A stretch of 64,000 nucleotides of DNA, taken from Pseudomonas fluorescens (GTDB lineage: Bacteria > Pseudomonadota > Gammaproteobacteria > Pseudomonadales > Pseudomonadaceae). Positions 36,224 through 43,953 of the stretch are shown piece by piece. The stretch spans positions 81,021 through 145,020 of the forward strand of contig NZ_CABVGX010000010.1 in the NCBI RefSeq assembly GCF_902497625.1. The letters are read 5' to 3'. A program made the position numbers and the translations under genes. The number at the start of each line of letters is the position of its first letter. Positions within the stretch are counted from its first letter, which is position 1. The notes beneath the pieces were generated by a model. That model saw only the letters and a program-made list of their open reading frames with translations, searched no databases and had not been told where the DNA came from.

Positions 36224-37987
36224 ATGGTCTGGCAGCAAATCTACGATCCGTTCAATAGCCCGGTGTTTTCAACCATCATGGCAGCAGTGCCGGTTGTGGT
36301 GATGCTGGCGGCTCTGGCGTTCTTCCACGTCAAAGCGCACCTGGCGGCCCTGATGGCCTTGGGTTCAGCCTTGCTCATTGCGATTTTTGCTTTCGACATG
36401 CCTGCCGACATGGCCGGGTCCGCCGCGCTGTATGGTGCCGCCAACGGTTTGCTGCCGATTGGCTGGATCGTGCTCAATATCATTTTTTTGCACCGACTGA
36501 CCACCGAGAACGGCTCGTTCAAGGTTTTGCAGGATTCCCTCGCGCGCATCACCGATGACCGACGATTGCAGCTGCTGCTGATCGCTTTCTGCTTTGGCGC
36601 GTTTTTCGAAGGCGCTGCCGGTTTCGGTACACCTGTGGCAGTGACCGGGGCCATCCTCATCGGCCTCGGTTTCTCACCGCTGGCCGCCTCTGGCCTCGCG
36701 TTGATCGCCAACACCGCCCCCGTCGCGTTCGGGGCATTGGGCACGCCGATCATCACCCTGGCCAAAGTGACCGGGCTGGATGAAATGGAGCTGTCGATGA
36801 TGGTCGGTCGGCAACTGCCGTTTTTCTCGGTGATCGTGCCGTTCTGGTTGATCTGGGCATTTGCCGGCTGGCGCAAGATGCTGGAAATCTGGCCGGCGAT
36901 TCTGGTGGCCGGGGTCAGCTTCGCCGTCCCGCAATTCATAGTGTCCAACTACCACGGACCGCAACTGGTGGACGTGATTGCAGCACTGATCTCGATGGCC
37001 TGCCTGACCGGTTTCATCAAGGTCTGGAAGCCGGCCACCATCCACACCTCCGCCGCGCTTACCGGAAGGGTCGACAACTCGAAAATTGCAGATGAGCACG
37101 ACGTCAAACCGACGGCGACTTCGAGCTTCAACAGCGAAAACCGTTCGGCGGTAATGCGTGCCTGGATGCCGTGGATCATCCTGACAATCTTCGTGTTCGC
37201 CTGGGGCACGCAGAGCTTCAAGAACATTTTCGATACCCGCCCCGCTATCGACCCGGTGACCAATTCGGCCAGGCTCGATCCGCAAGGCAAGCCGATGCGT
37301 GAAGCCAACCCGGTGTTCGCGCCGACCATCACCTTCTCGACCATCCACCAACAGATCGAAAAAGTACCGCCGGTAGTGCCGACGGCAAAGACCGAAGACG
37401 CGGTTTACCGTTTCAACTGGCTCACCGCGACCGGCAGCGGCATTTTGTTGTCGGCGATTCTCGGCGGTCTGCTGATGGGCTATTCGATCCCGCAGTTGAT
37501 TAAGCAATACGTGCGAACGATATGGGTGGTGCGTTACTCGCTGATCACCATTGTCGCGATGCTCGCGCTCGGCTTTCTCACACGCTATTCCGGGCTCGAC
37601 GCAACGATGGGGCTGGCATTCGCCGCCACAGGGATCTTCTACCCGATGTTCGGCACGCTCCTCGGCTGGCTCGGCGTTGCGCTGACCGGCTCGGACACGG
37701 CCTCCAACGTGCTGTTCGGCGGCTTGCAACGGGTAACCGCCGAACAACTCGGACTCAGCCCGGTGCTGATGGCCGCCGCCAACAGTTCCGGCGGGGTCAT
37801 GGGCAAAATGGTCGACGCGCAGTCTATCGTGGTGGCTTCGACCGCCACGCGCTGGTACGGCCATGAAGGGGAAATCCTGCGCTACGTGTTCTTCCACTCG
37901 ATCGTGCTGGCCATTCTGGTCGGTGGGCTGGTGACATTGCAGGCGTATGTGGAACCGTTCAGCAGCATGGTCGTTGGCGGGCGCTGA
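36224..37987 (+). CDS. Lactate permease (LctP/LldP) family carrier
   Basis: Proton-coupled uptake of lactate or glycolate-like hydroxyacids. 587 residues with about 12-14 membrane helices. Family segments: FFEGAAGFGTPVAVTGAILIGLGFSPLAA, NTAPVAFGALGTPIITLAKVTG and, near the end, GSDTASNVLFGGLQ and AANSSGGVMGKMVDAQSIVVA. It is longer than E. coli LldP (551) because of an extended hydrophilic loop at about 280-395. No lactate dehydrogenase (lldD, dld) or lutABC gene is adjacent, so the substrate is open. Monocistronic by layout. Confidence 0.87.
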   Translation: MVWQQIYDPFNSPVFSTIMAAVPVVVMLAALAFFHVKAHLAALMALGSALLIAIFAFDMPADMAGSAALYGAANGLLPIGWIVLNIIFLHRLTTENGSFKVLQDSLARITDDRRLQLLLIAFCFGAFFEGAAGFGTPVAVTGAILIGLGFSPLAASGLALIANTAPVAFGALGTPIITLAKVTGLDEMELSMMVGRQLPFFSVIVPFWLIWAFAGWRKMLEIWPAILVAGVSFAVPQFIVSNYHGPQLVDVIAALISMACLTGFIKVWKPATIHTSAALTGRVDNSKIADEHDVKPTATSSFNSENRSAVMRAWMPWIILTIFVFAWGTQSFKNIFDTRPAIDPVTNSARLDPQGKPMREANPVFAPTITFSTIHQQIEKVPPVVPTAKTEDAVYRFNWLTATGSGILLSAILGGLLMGYSIPQLIKQYVRTIWVVRYSLITIVAMLALGFLTRYSGLDATMGLAFAATGIFYPMFGTLLGWLGVALTGSDTASNVLFGGLQRVTAEQLGLSPVLMAAANSSGGVMGKMVDAQSIVVASTATRWYGHEGEILRYVFFHSIVLAILVGGLVTLQAYVEPFSSMVVGGR

Positions 37988-38110
37988 GCCGACCTTCAAC
38001 CCTGCAAGCAATGCTTGCCCGCATAGTCTTTGGCGAATCGAAACCGCCATCGCGAGCAAGCTTTGCGCCTGCTACATCAGTGCTCCTGAATCACAAGAGG
38101 GATCGAACAC

Positions 38111-38998
38111 ATGACTCGACTGACCGCCAAAGACTTCGCCCCGCAACTGCTGGAACTTTACGACTACTACGCACATGGCAAGATCAATCGGCGCGAGTTT
38201 CTCGATCGTGCCGCGCTGTTCACCTTCGGCGGGTTGACCGCCGGGGCATTGCTGGCAGCGTTGAGCCCGAACTACGCGCTGGCCGAACAGGTGGCATTCA
38301 CCGACCCGGACATCATCGCCGAATACATCACCTATCCCTCGCCCAAAGGCAACGGCCAGGTTCGCGGTTATCTGGTGCGCCCGGCCAAGGCCAGCGGCAA
38401 AGCACCTGCCGTGGTGGTGGTGCATGAAAATCGCGGGCTTAATCCTTACATCGAAGACGTCGCGCGGCGGGTGGCCAAAGCCGGGTTCATCGCGCTTGCG
38501 CCGGATGGCCTTACATCGGTGGGCGGTTACCCGGGCAACGACGACAAAGGTCGCGAACTGCAGGCGACCGTCGACCCGGAGAAACTGATGAACGATTTTT
38601 TCGCCGCCATTGAGTGGCTGATGCAGCACGACGCAACCAGCGGCAAAGTCGGCATCACCGGCTTCTGTTATGGCGGCGGTGTAGCCAATGCGGCGGCCGT
38701 GGCGTATCCGGAATTGGGCGCCGCCGTGTCCTTCTACGGTCGGCAGCCAGAGGCCAGGGATGTTCCGCGAATCAAGGCACCGGTGATGATTCATTACGGC
38801 GAGCTGGACACGCGCATCAACGAAGGCTGGCCAGCCTACGAGCAGGCGCTGAAAGCGGGCGGCAAGACTTACGAAACCTGGATCTATCCGGGGGCCAACC
38901 ACGGCTTTCATAACGATACGACACCGCGGTACGACGAGGCCGCAGCCCAGCTCGCCTGGGACAGGACGCTGGGTTGGTTTCGCCGTTATCTGGTTTGA
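38111..38998 (+). CDS. Exported dienelactone hydrolase-family protein
   Basis: 295 residues. The N-terminus carries NRREFLDRAALFTFGGLTAGALLAAL (about 25-50), a Tat-like twin-arginine signal preceded by an unusually long 25-residue leader, ending ALAEQ. The catalytic domain is a dienelactone hydrolase: VVVVHENRGL, GITGFCYGGGV with the nucleophile Cys, and NHGFHND with the catalytic His. GELDTRIN probably supplies the Asp. Related exported proteins exist in many proteobacteria with unknown substrates. It is tail-to-tail with the aldo/keto reductase gene, which is also Tat-type, with 12 bp between the stops. Confidence 0.84.
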   Translation: MTRLTAKDFAPQLLELYDYYAHGKINRREFLDRAALFTFGGLTAGALLAALSPNYALAEQVAFTDPDIIAEYITYPSPKGNGQVRGYLVRPAKASGKAPAVVVVHENRGLNPYIEDVARRVAKAGFIALAPDGLTSVGGYPGNDDKGRELQATVDPEKLMNDFFAAIEWLMQHDATSGKVGITGFCYGGGVANAAAVAYPELGAAVSFYGRQPEARDVPRIKAPVMIHYGELDTRINEGWPAYEQALKAGGKTYETWIYPGANHGFHNDTTPRYDEAAAQLAWDRTLGWFRRYLV

Positions 38999-39010
38999 CG
39001 CAGGCTGCTG

Positions 39011-39955
39011 CTAACCCACCAGATCAATCAACTGCTCGCGCTGTGCGCCGGTCAGCATCGGGCCGAAACCCGCACCGGCATTGTCCGCCATGTAACGCGG
39101 ATTGCCGGTGCCGGGGATTACGCAGGTGACCGCTGGATGCGCCAGCAGGAACTTCAGCGCCAATTGCGGCCAGCTGCTGACCTGCACTTGAGAGGCCCAG
39201 CCCGGTAGCGGTTTGTCTTTCAAACGGGCAAGCAATCCGCCGCCGCCGAAGGGCCGGTTGCACAGCACCGACACACCGCGCTCCCGGCACAGTGGCAGGA
39301 TGCGCTTCTCCACGCCACGGTCATCCAGCGCGTAGTTGATCTGCAGAAAATCCAGTGGCTCGGCCTTCAACACCGCCTCCACCTCATCGTAGGCCGACGC
39401 CGTATAGTGGGTGATGCCGATGTAGCGAATGCGCCCTTCTTCCTTCCATTTTCGCAGAGTCGGCAGGTGGGTTTTCCAGTCCAGCAGATTGTGGATCTGC
39501 ATCAGGTCGATACGATCGGTCCGCAGCAGCCTGAAAGATTCTTCCATCTGCGCAATGCCTTCCTCGCGCCCGCGTGTCCAAACCTTGGTCGCCAGAAACG
39601 CCGGGGAACGCGGTTCATGGATCGACAGCAGCTCGCCAGTGGTCTGCTCCGCGCGACCGTACATGGGCGAGCTATCGATCACCGTTCCACCTTTTGCGAA
39701 CAGTGCGCTGAGCACTGCGGGCAGATTCCTGTAAGCGGTGTCAGAGGGCGCTACGTCGAAACCGCGATACGTGCCCAGACCGACCAGCGGCAATGGCTCG
39801 GAGGTGGAAGGAATGGCGCGGGTCAGCATGGTCTTGCCTCCTGTGTCCTTCGAGGGTGCAGTTGCTGCAAAAGCCCGATCGAAAGTGAGAACCGCCGAAG
39901 CACCGGCAGCCAGCGTGAGTAATTTGCGTCGTGTGAAACCTTCAGTGCGGCTCAT
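39011..39955 (-). CDS. Tat-exported aldo/keto reductase
   Basis: 314 residues from ATG 39955, which has GGAGG 9 bp upstream. The in-frame ATG 21 bp earlier overlaps the previous stop but lacks this site. Tat signal: FTRRKLLTLAAGASAVLTFDRAFA. The reductase domain has the tetrad pattern with VIDSSPMYGRAE (Asp, Tyr), FLATKVWTRG (Lys) and LMQIHNLLDW (His). The C-terminal part holds VIPGTGNPRYMADNAGAG. Periplasmic aldo/keto reductases are uncommon because NADPH is cytoplasmic, so folding with cofactor before Tat export is likely. It is downstream of the translocase-like carrier with 18 bp between. Confidence 0.84.
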   Translation of the reverse strand: MSRTEGFTRRKLLTLAAGASAVLTFDRAFAATAPSKDTGGKTMLTRAIPSTSEPLPLVGLGTYRGFDVAPSDTAYRNLPAVLSALFAKGGTVIDSSPMYGRAEQTTGELLSIHEPRSPAFLATKVWTRGREEGIAQMEESFRLLRTDRIDLMQIHNLLDWKTHLPTLRKWKEEGRIRYIGITHYTASAYDEVEAVLKAEPLDFLQINYALDDRGVEKRILPLCRERGVSVLCNRPFGGGGLLARLKDKPLPGWASQVQVSSWPQLALKFLLAHPAVTCVIPGTGNPRYMADNAGAGFGPMLTGAQREQLIDLVG

Positions 39956-39972
39956 GGCCGTGTTCCTCCGTT

Positions 39973-41226
39973 TCATTGCTGCGCCCTGTGCGCCTGTTGC
40001 CTGGCCAGCCAGGCGCACAGGACGCCCCACAATCCGGCAATCGGTACGATCACCAGCGCGACCAGCGCAAACCCCGCGCCCAACGTCGTCAACCCGACCG
40101 ACAACCACCCACTGGCCGCGTCGCCACCGCGATAGACCAGCGTCTCGATGACGTTCTTGGCCTTGTACTTTTCCTCGCGGCTGACCACCGTCCAGAGCAC
40201 TTCGCGAGCCGGTCGCACGATGGCGAATTCGACGGCGCGGCGCAGCCCTTGCGCCAGGGCCACCGTGGCTGGCACGGGCGCCATCGCCATGGCGGTAAAA
40301 GCGACAATGGTCGCCAGTGGCAACATGGCCAATGCGCCGCCGATGCCGGTCAGGCGAATCAGCGGTGCGGTCAGCAGCAGCTGGAAGATCAGAGTAAGTA
40401 CCGACACGGTCAAATCGACCAGTGCGAAGAATTGCGTCCTGCTGGCCACATCAGAATAGCTGTCGGCGACAATTCGTCCCTGTTCGAAGTACAACAATGT
40501 CGCCGCGCTGGTGTGCATCAGCATGAACAGCACCAGCCCCAGCAAATAGCGCGAGTGTAAAATCAGGGTGATGCCCGCCCAGATGCCTCCGCCCATCCGC
40601 CGGTCATCCAGCGACGAACGGCCGCTCTGGGATGCAGTACGCGACAATAAGGCACGAAAGCAGCGCACCGCAATTTCCAGGAGCAGCGCCGCTCCTGCCG
40701 TGAGCGCGACCGGCCCGAGCCGCGTGGCCATGGTCGCCGCCAGCAGCGGCCCGATGAACGTGCCGAGGGTGCCGCCCGCCGCGATGAAACCAAACAGGCG
40801 CCGCCCCTGCTCACTGGAGAAACGGTCGACCAGCACGCTCCAGAAAATCGACACGATGAACAGGTTGTAAATGCTGATCCAGACGAAAAAGACCTGCCCC
40901 ACCGCGACCGGTGCAACGTGGTTGGCGATCAATCCCCCGAACAACAGCATTGATAACGCGATCGCACGATAGATCAGCGGCACGAAGCGGGTGGCGGGCA
41001 ACCGCGAAGCGAGCGCACCGAACACTGGCACCATCAACAGCATCACCAGGAACGTTGCGGTGAACAACCATTGCAGTTGACCGGCGCCACCTTCCAGGCC
41101 CAGAGCGTCGCGTAACGGCCGCACCAGGTAATAGCTGGCGAGCACACAGAAATGGAAGGCGAAGCCCAGCAACAGCGCAGCCCTTTCGCTGGGCAGAACG
41201 TTCAGCCATTTGGCGGCGATGGGCAT
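39973..41226 (-). CDS. Nucleotide translocase-like (Npt1/Npt2, TLC-related) MFS-fold carrier
   Basis: 417 residues, about 11-12 membrane helices. The N-terminal YYLVRPLRDALGLEGGAGQLQWLFTATF and the C-terminal REEKYKAKNVIETLVYRGGDAASGW are marks of the ATP/ADP-translocase-related family of free-living bacteria, often just called MFS transporter. The charged loop RPAREVLWTVVSREEKYKAKN lies between helices 9 and 10. The substrate is unknown; in these short, free-living relatives nucleotide exchange has not been shown. It is translated just upstream of the Tat aldo/keto reductase. Start MPIAAKWLNVLPSERAALLLGF at 41226. Confidence 0.78.
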   Translation of the reverse strand: MPIAAKWLNVLPSERAALLLGFAFHFCVLASYYLVRPLRDALGLEGGAGQLQWLFTATFLVMLLMVPVFGALASRLPATRFVPLIYRAIALSMLLFGGLIANHVAPVAVGQVFFVWISIYNLFIVSIFWSVLVDRFSSEQGRRLFGFIAAGGTLGTFIGPLLAATMATRLGPVALTAGAALLLEIAVRCFRALLSRTASQSGRSSLDDRRMGGGIWAGITLILHSRYLLGLVLFMLMHTSAATLLYFEQGRIVADSYSDVASRTQFFALVDLTVSVLTLIFQLLLTAPLIRLTGIGGALAMLPLATIVAFTAMAMAPVPATVALAQGLRRAVEFAIVRPAREVLWTVVSREEKYKAKNVIETLVYRGGDAASGWLSVGLTTLGAGFALVALVIVPIAGLWGVLCAWLARQQAHRAQQ

Positions 41227-41323
41227 CGGTGCCCTCCTCTTCGGCCGTGATCATCACTCGTTGCCGTGGGTCAACTACACTGTGACCGCGCCCCTGCACC
41301 TGCACACTGCGCCAAGAGCACTC

Positions 41324-42112
41324 ATGCCGACATCTGACGTTAGCCGAATGCCACGTACATTGATGTACATCGTCGCTACCATTTTCGTGCTCTACCTGGC
41401 GCTCTGTGCAGCGCTATTCGTGTTTCAGCGTTCGCTCATCTACTTCCCGCAACCGCGTGCCGTCGGCGGTACCGAGGCAGTGATGACACTGGCGGTTGCC
41501 GACGCGCAAGTGCTGGTCAGTGTGAGACCGCACGCGGGGCCCAAAGCGCTGATTTATTTTGGTGGCAATGCCGAGGATGTCTCAAGGAACCTGGTGCAAT
41601 TCAGCCAGGCGTTTCCCGAACACGCATTGTATTTGATGCATTACCGGGGATTTGGCGGCAGCAGCGGTTCGCCTTCGGAGGAAGCGATCCAGCGCGATGC
41701 GATGACGCTGTTCGATAGCGTTTACCACAAGCATCGGCAGATCGCCGTGATGGGTCGCAGCCTCGGCTCCGGCGTTGCGGTGCGCCTGGCAAGTCAGCGT
41801 CCGGCGGCGCGGCTGGTGCTGATCACGCCTTACAACAGCCTGAAAGACCTCGCGGTCCGCCAGTACCCGATTTTTCCGGTGAAGTGGTTGTTGAAGGACC
41901 CGTTTGAATCCTTCAAATACGCGGCTCATATCAATGTGCCGACGCTGCTGGTGATGGCTGAAAATGACGAGGTCATCCCGCGCGCCAGCACTGAAGCGTT
42001 GTATGAGCATTTCGCCGCCGGGGTGGCGACTTTGAAGGTCATACCGGGTGTGGGGCACAATTCGTTGTCAAACAGCCCTGCCTACTTGCACCTGTTGGCA
42101 GAGGGTCTGTAA
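41324..42112 (+). CDS. Membrane-anchored alpha/beta hydrolase (BEM46/YfhR-like)
   Basis: 262 residues. One N-terminal membrane anchor (about 12-30, YIVATIFVLYLALCAALFVFQ), then a serine hydrolase domain facing the periplasm. LIYFGGNAEDVS forms the oxyanion region and MGRSLGSGVAVRLA the nucleophile Ser. AENDEVIP supplies Asp and GVGHNSLS His. It resembles YfhR/BEM46 proteins with unknown substrate. Two starts are possible, 41324 and 41348; AAGAG upstream of 41324 favours it slightly. It is divergent from the carrier gene, with promoters in the 97-bp gap. Confidence 0.8.
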   Translation: MPTSDVSRMPRTLMYIVATIFVLYLALCAALFVFQRSLIYFPQPRAVGGTEAVMTLAVADAQVLVSVRPHAGPKALIYFGGNAEDVSRNLVQFSQAFPEHALYLMHYRGFGGSSGSPSEEAIQRDAMTLFDSVYHKHRQIAVMGRSLGSGVAVRLASQRPAARLVLITPYNSLKDLAVRQYPIFPVKWLLKDPFESFKYAAHINVPTLLVMAENDEVIPRASTEALYEHFAAGVATLKVIPGVGHNSLSNSPAYLHLLAEGL

Positions 42113-42118
42113 GCGCGG

Positions 42119-42448
42119 TCACTTGCGTGCCAGTTTGTAGCGCAGGCAATCGTCATAAAAACTTTTGCGCAACGCGGCCGGTTTGAGTTGCGAGCGGCTG
42201 TCGTAGGTTTGCTCGGTAATGCCCATGGCCATCATGCGCATCCACGGCTTGTTGAATTTGTACGTCTGAAGTTTCTGCCGAGCGGCATACAACGAAACAC
42301 CGGCCAGTTTCAGCTCCTGCGCCCGCGCAGCTGTGCCCGCCCCCCAGCTGCACATGTAGCGATCGGTTTCTTTCAGCTGCTTGGCGCACGCCGAGGCGGC
42401 AATGCCTGTAAGGCCAAGGGACACCAGTGTTATCCATACAATCCGCAT
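42119..42448 (-). CDS. Small secreted protein of unknown function
   Basis: 109 residues with a Sec signal peptide (MRIVWITLVSLGLTGIAASACA, cut near ACA-K). The mature 87 residues are basic and contain two Cys: YMCSWG near the start and DDCLRYK at the end, likely a disulphide pair. Helical pattern AARAQELKLAGVSLYAARQKLQ. It is convergent with the hydrolase gene (6 bp between stops). No family recognised. Confidence 0.68.
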   Translation of the reverse strand: MRIVWITLVSLGLTGIAASACAKQLKETDRYMCSWGAGTAARAQELKLAGVSLYAARQKLQTYKFNKPWMRMMAMGITEQTYDSRSQLKPAALRKSFYDDCLRYKLARK

Positions 42449-42663
42449 TCAAACCCTGCCCTAACAACATGAAAATGAAACGATTTTGCCGAGATACTGA
42501 TCAGCGAAGGGCCAGCAAAATGCCTTATTCACCGGTTACCTGACGAATCACTCCCGGTACGTGTAACGGTTTGGAGTGTGACCGTGTCGTCGAGGGGAGC
42601 GAACTTGTGCCGCGCCAGATGACTCAAGATAACCAATAAGATGTATGGCCAGAGATCACTCCC

Positions 42664-43383
42664 ATGTGCGGAAGACTGACCCAATACCGCGGCATCCATG
42701 ACTTTGTCGCGGTGCTGAGCATTCCCGATGCGTTAGTCAATCATGCGGGTGACGAGCCCCTGGCTCGCTACAACGCGGCGCCCACCGATCAGCTGGCGTT
42801 GCTGCACCTGGAGGACGACCGTCTGGTGGCGGACAAAGTGCGCTGGGGTTGGCGGCCGCATTGGGCGAAAGATCGAGCGGCGCCCATCAATGCCCGCGTC
42901 GAAAAAGTCGCCCACGGCCCTTTCTTCAAGGCCGTCTGGCCGCATCGTGCGATTTTACCCATCGACAGTTGGTTTGAATGGGTCACTGAGCCTGGTGATT
43001 CGACCCGTCAGCCGTGGTTGATCCGCCGCCGCGACCATGCCCCAGTGTTTTGCGCCGCCATTGGACAGTTCCCGCAACAGGGCGAGCCGTCACGAGATGA
43101 TGACGGATTTGTGATCATCACCGCAGACAGCGCCGGTGGCATGCTCGACATCCATGACCGTCGACCGGTGGTGTTTTCTCCTGAACTGGCGCGCGAATGG
43201 CTCGACCCGGCCACGCCACGCGAACGTGCCGAGCAGATGGCTTTGCTACAAGGTGAAAGCAGTGATGCATTCGAGTGGTACAGAGTCAGTAAAGCGGTTG
43301 GCAATGTCCGGAACCAGCATGCCTGGTTAATCGAAGAAGAGATTGGATCCGATCACTATCGCCAAAAACCCTTGTTTGATTAG
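42664..43383 (+). CDS. SRAP-domain DNA-protein crosslink protein (HMCES/YedK family)
   Basis: 239 residues; shields abasic sites in single-stranded DNA by forming a thiazolidine crosslink through Cys2. The N-terminus MCGRLTQY supplies Cys2 after Met removal. RYNAAPTDQ, INARVEKVA, PIDSWFEW and the catalytic His segment DIHDRRPVV are the SRAP signatures in order; the Glu in SWFEW is the conserved acid. The length is near that of E. coli YedK (222). A monocistronic gene with no SOS box that I can see. Confidence 0.92.
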   Translation: MCGRLTQYRGIHDFVAVLSIPDALVNHAGDEPLARYNAAPTDQLALLHLEDDRLVADKVRWGWRPHWAKDRAAPINARVEKVAHGPFFKAVWPHRAILPIDSWFEWVTEPGDSTRQPWLIRRRDHAPVFCAAIGQFPQQGEPSRDDDGFVIITADSAGGMLDIHDRRPVVFSPELAREWLDPATPRERAEQMALLQGESSDAFEWYRVSKAVGNVRNQHAWLIEEEIGSDHYRQKPLFD

Positions 43384-43505
43384 TCTGCACGGACCCCTGC
43401 AGATATCGCCCGTTACATAGACTGTTTCAACACCGAGACAGTCCCGCCAGCAATGGCATATTGATATCCCACCGCTTGTCAGACAATCCGCATGTTTTAC
43501 ATACA

Positions 43506-43889
43506 ATGAAGTTCCCAGCGGATAGCATGCGCGCCGCATTGCCATTGCGTGACCTCGCTGAACGAAGAGTTGGCAGGTGCGGCAACTCCCTACACCCAGA
43601 CTTGAAGAGTATTAAATTGAGCGACGATTTTTCTTCGAATCCCGTCGTCAGTCTGCCGTACGTTCATCTTTCCAAGACTGAACTGTTACAGCTTGACTGC
43701 TTTATCGGGCAATACATCAAGACCCGTAATCTTCGATCAGTTTCGGGAATCGATAGCCGCCTGCGCCTGGCCCTCAAGCACTATCCGGGCAAGCCGCCAG
43801 TGCGGGTCAACGAATTGAATGCCTGGATCGACAAAACGTTAGGGTTTCGAGCGGCTCATCCTGATGATTTGCCGTTGGACGACCAGTGA
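43506..43889 (+). CDS. Hypothetical protein
   Basis: About 127 residues from MKFPADSMRAALPLRDLAERR; no convincing Shine-Dalgarno. The second half is the most protein-like: VVSLPYVHLSKTELLQLDCFIGQYIKTRN, then DSRLRLALKHYPGKPPVRVNELNAWIDKTLGFRA, an alternating helical pattern with many Lys and Arg. No signal, membrane span or known domain is visible. It ends just short of the glycosidase-like gene coming the other way. It could be a small regulatory or nucleic-acid-associated protein, but nothing proves it. The true start may be the ATG at 43527. Confidence 0.5.
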   Translation: MKFPADSMRAALPLRDLAERRVGRCGNSLHPDLKSIKLSDDFSSNPVVSLPYVHLSKTELLQLDCFIGQYIKTRNLRSVSGIDSRLRLALKHYPGKPPVRVNELNAWIDKTLGFRAAHPDDLPLDDQ

Positions 43890-43953
43890 GCTCGCTTTTG
43901 CTCAGTGCGCTTTCACTGACCTGACCTCGCCTGCCGAGCCAGACCAAGCGTTG

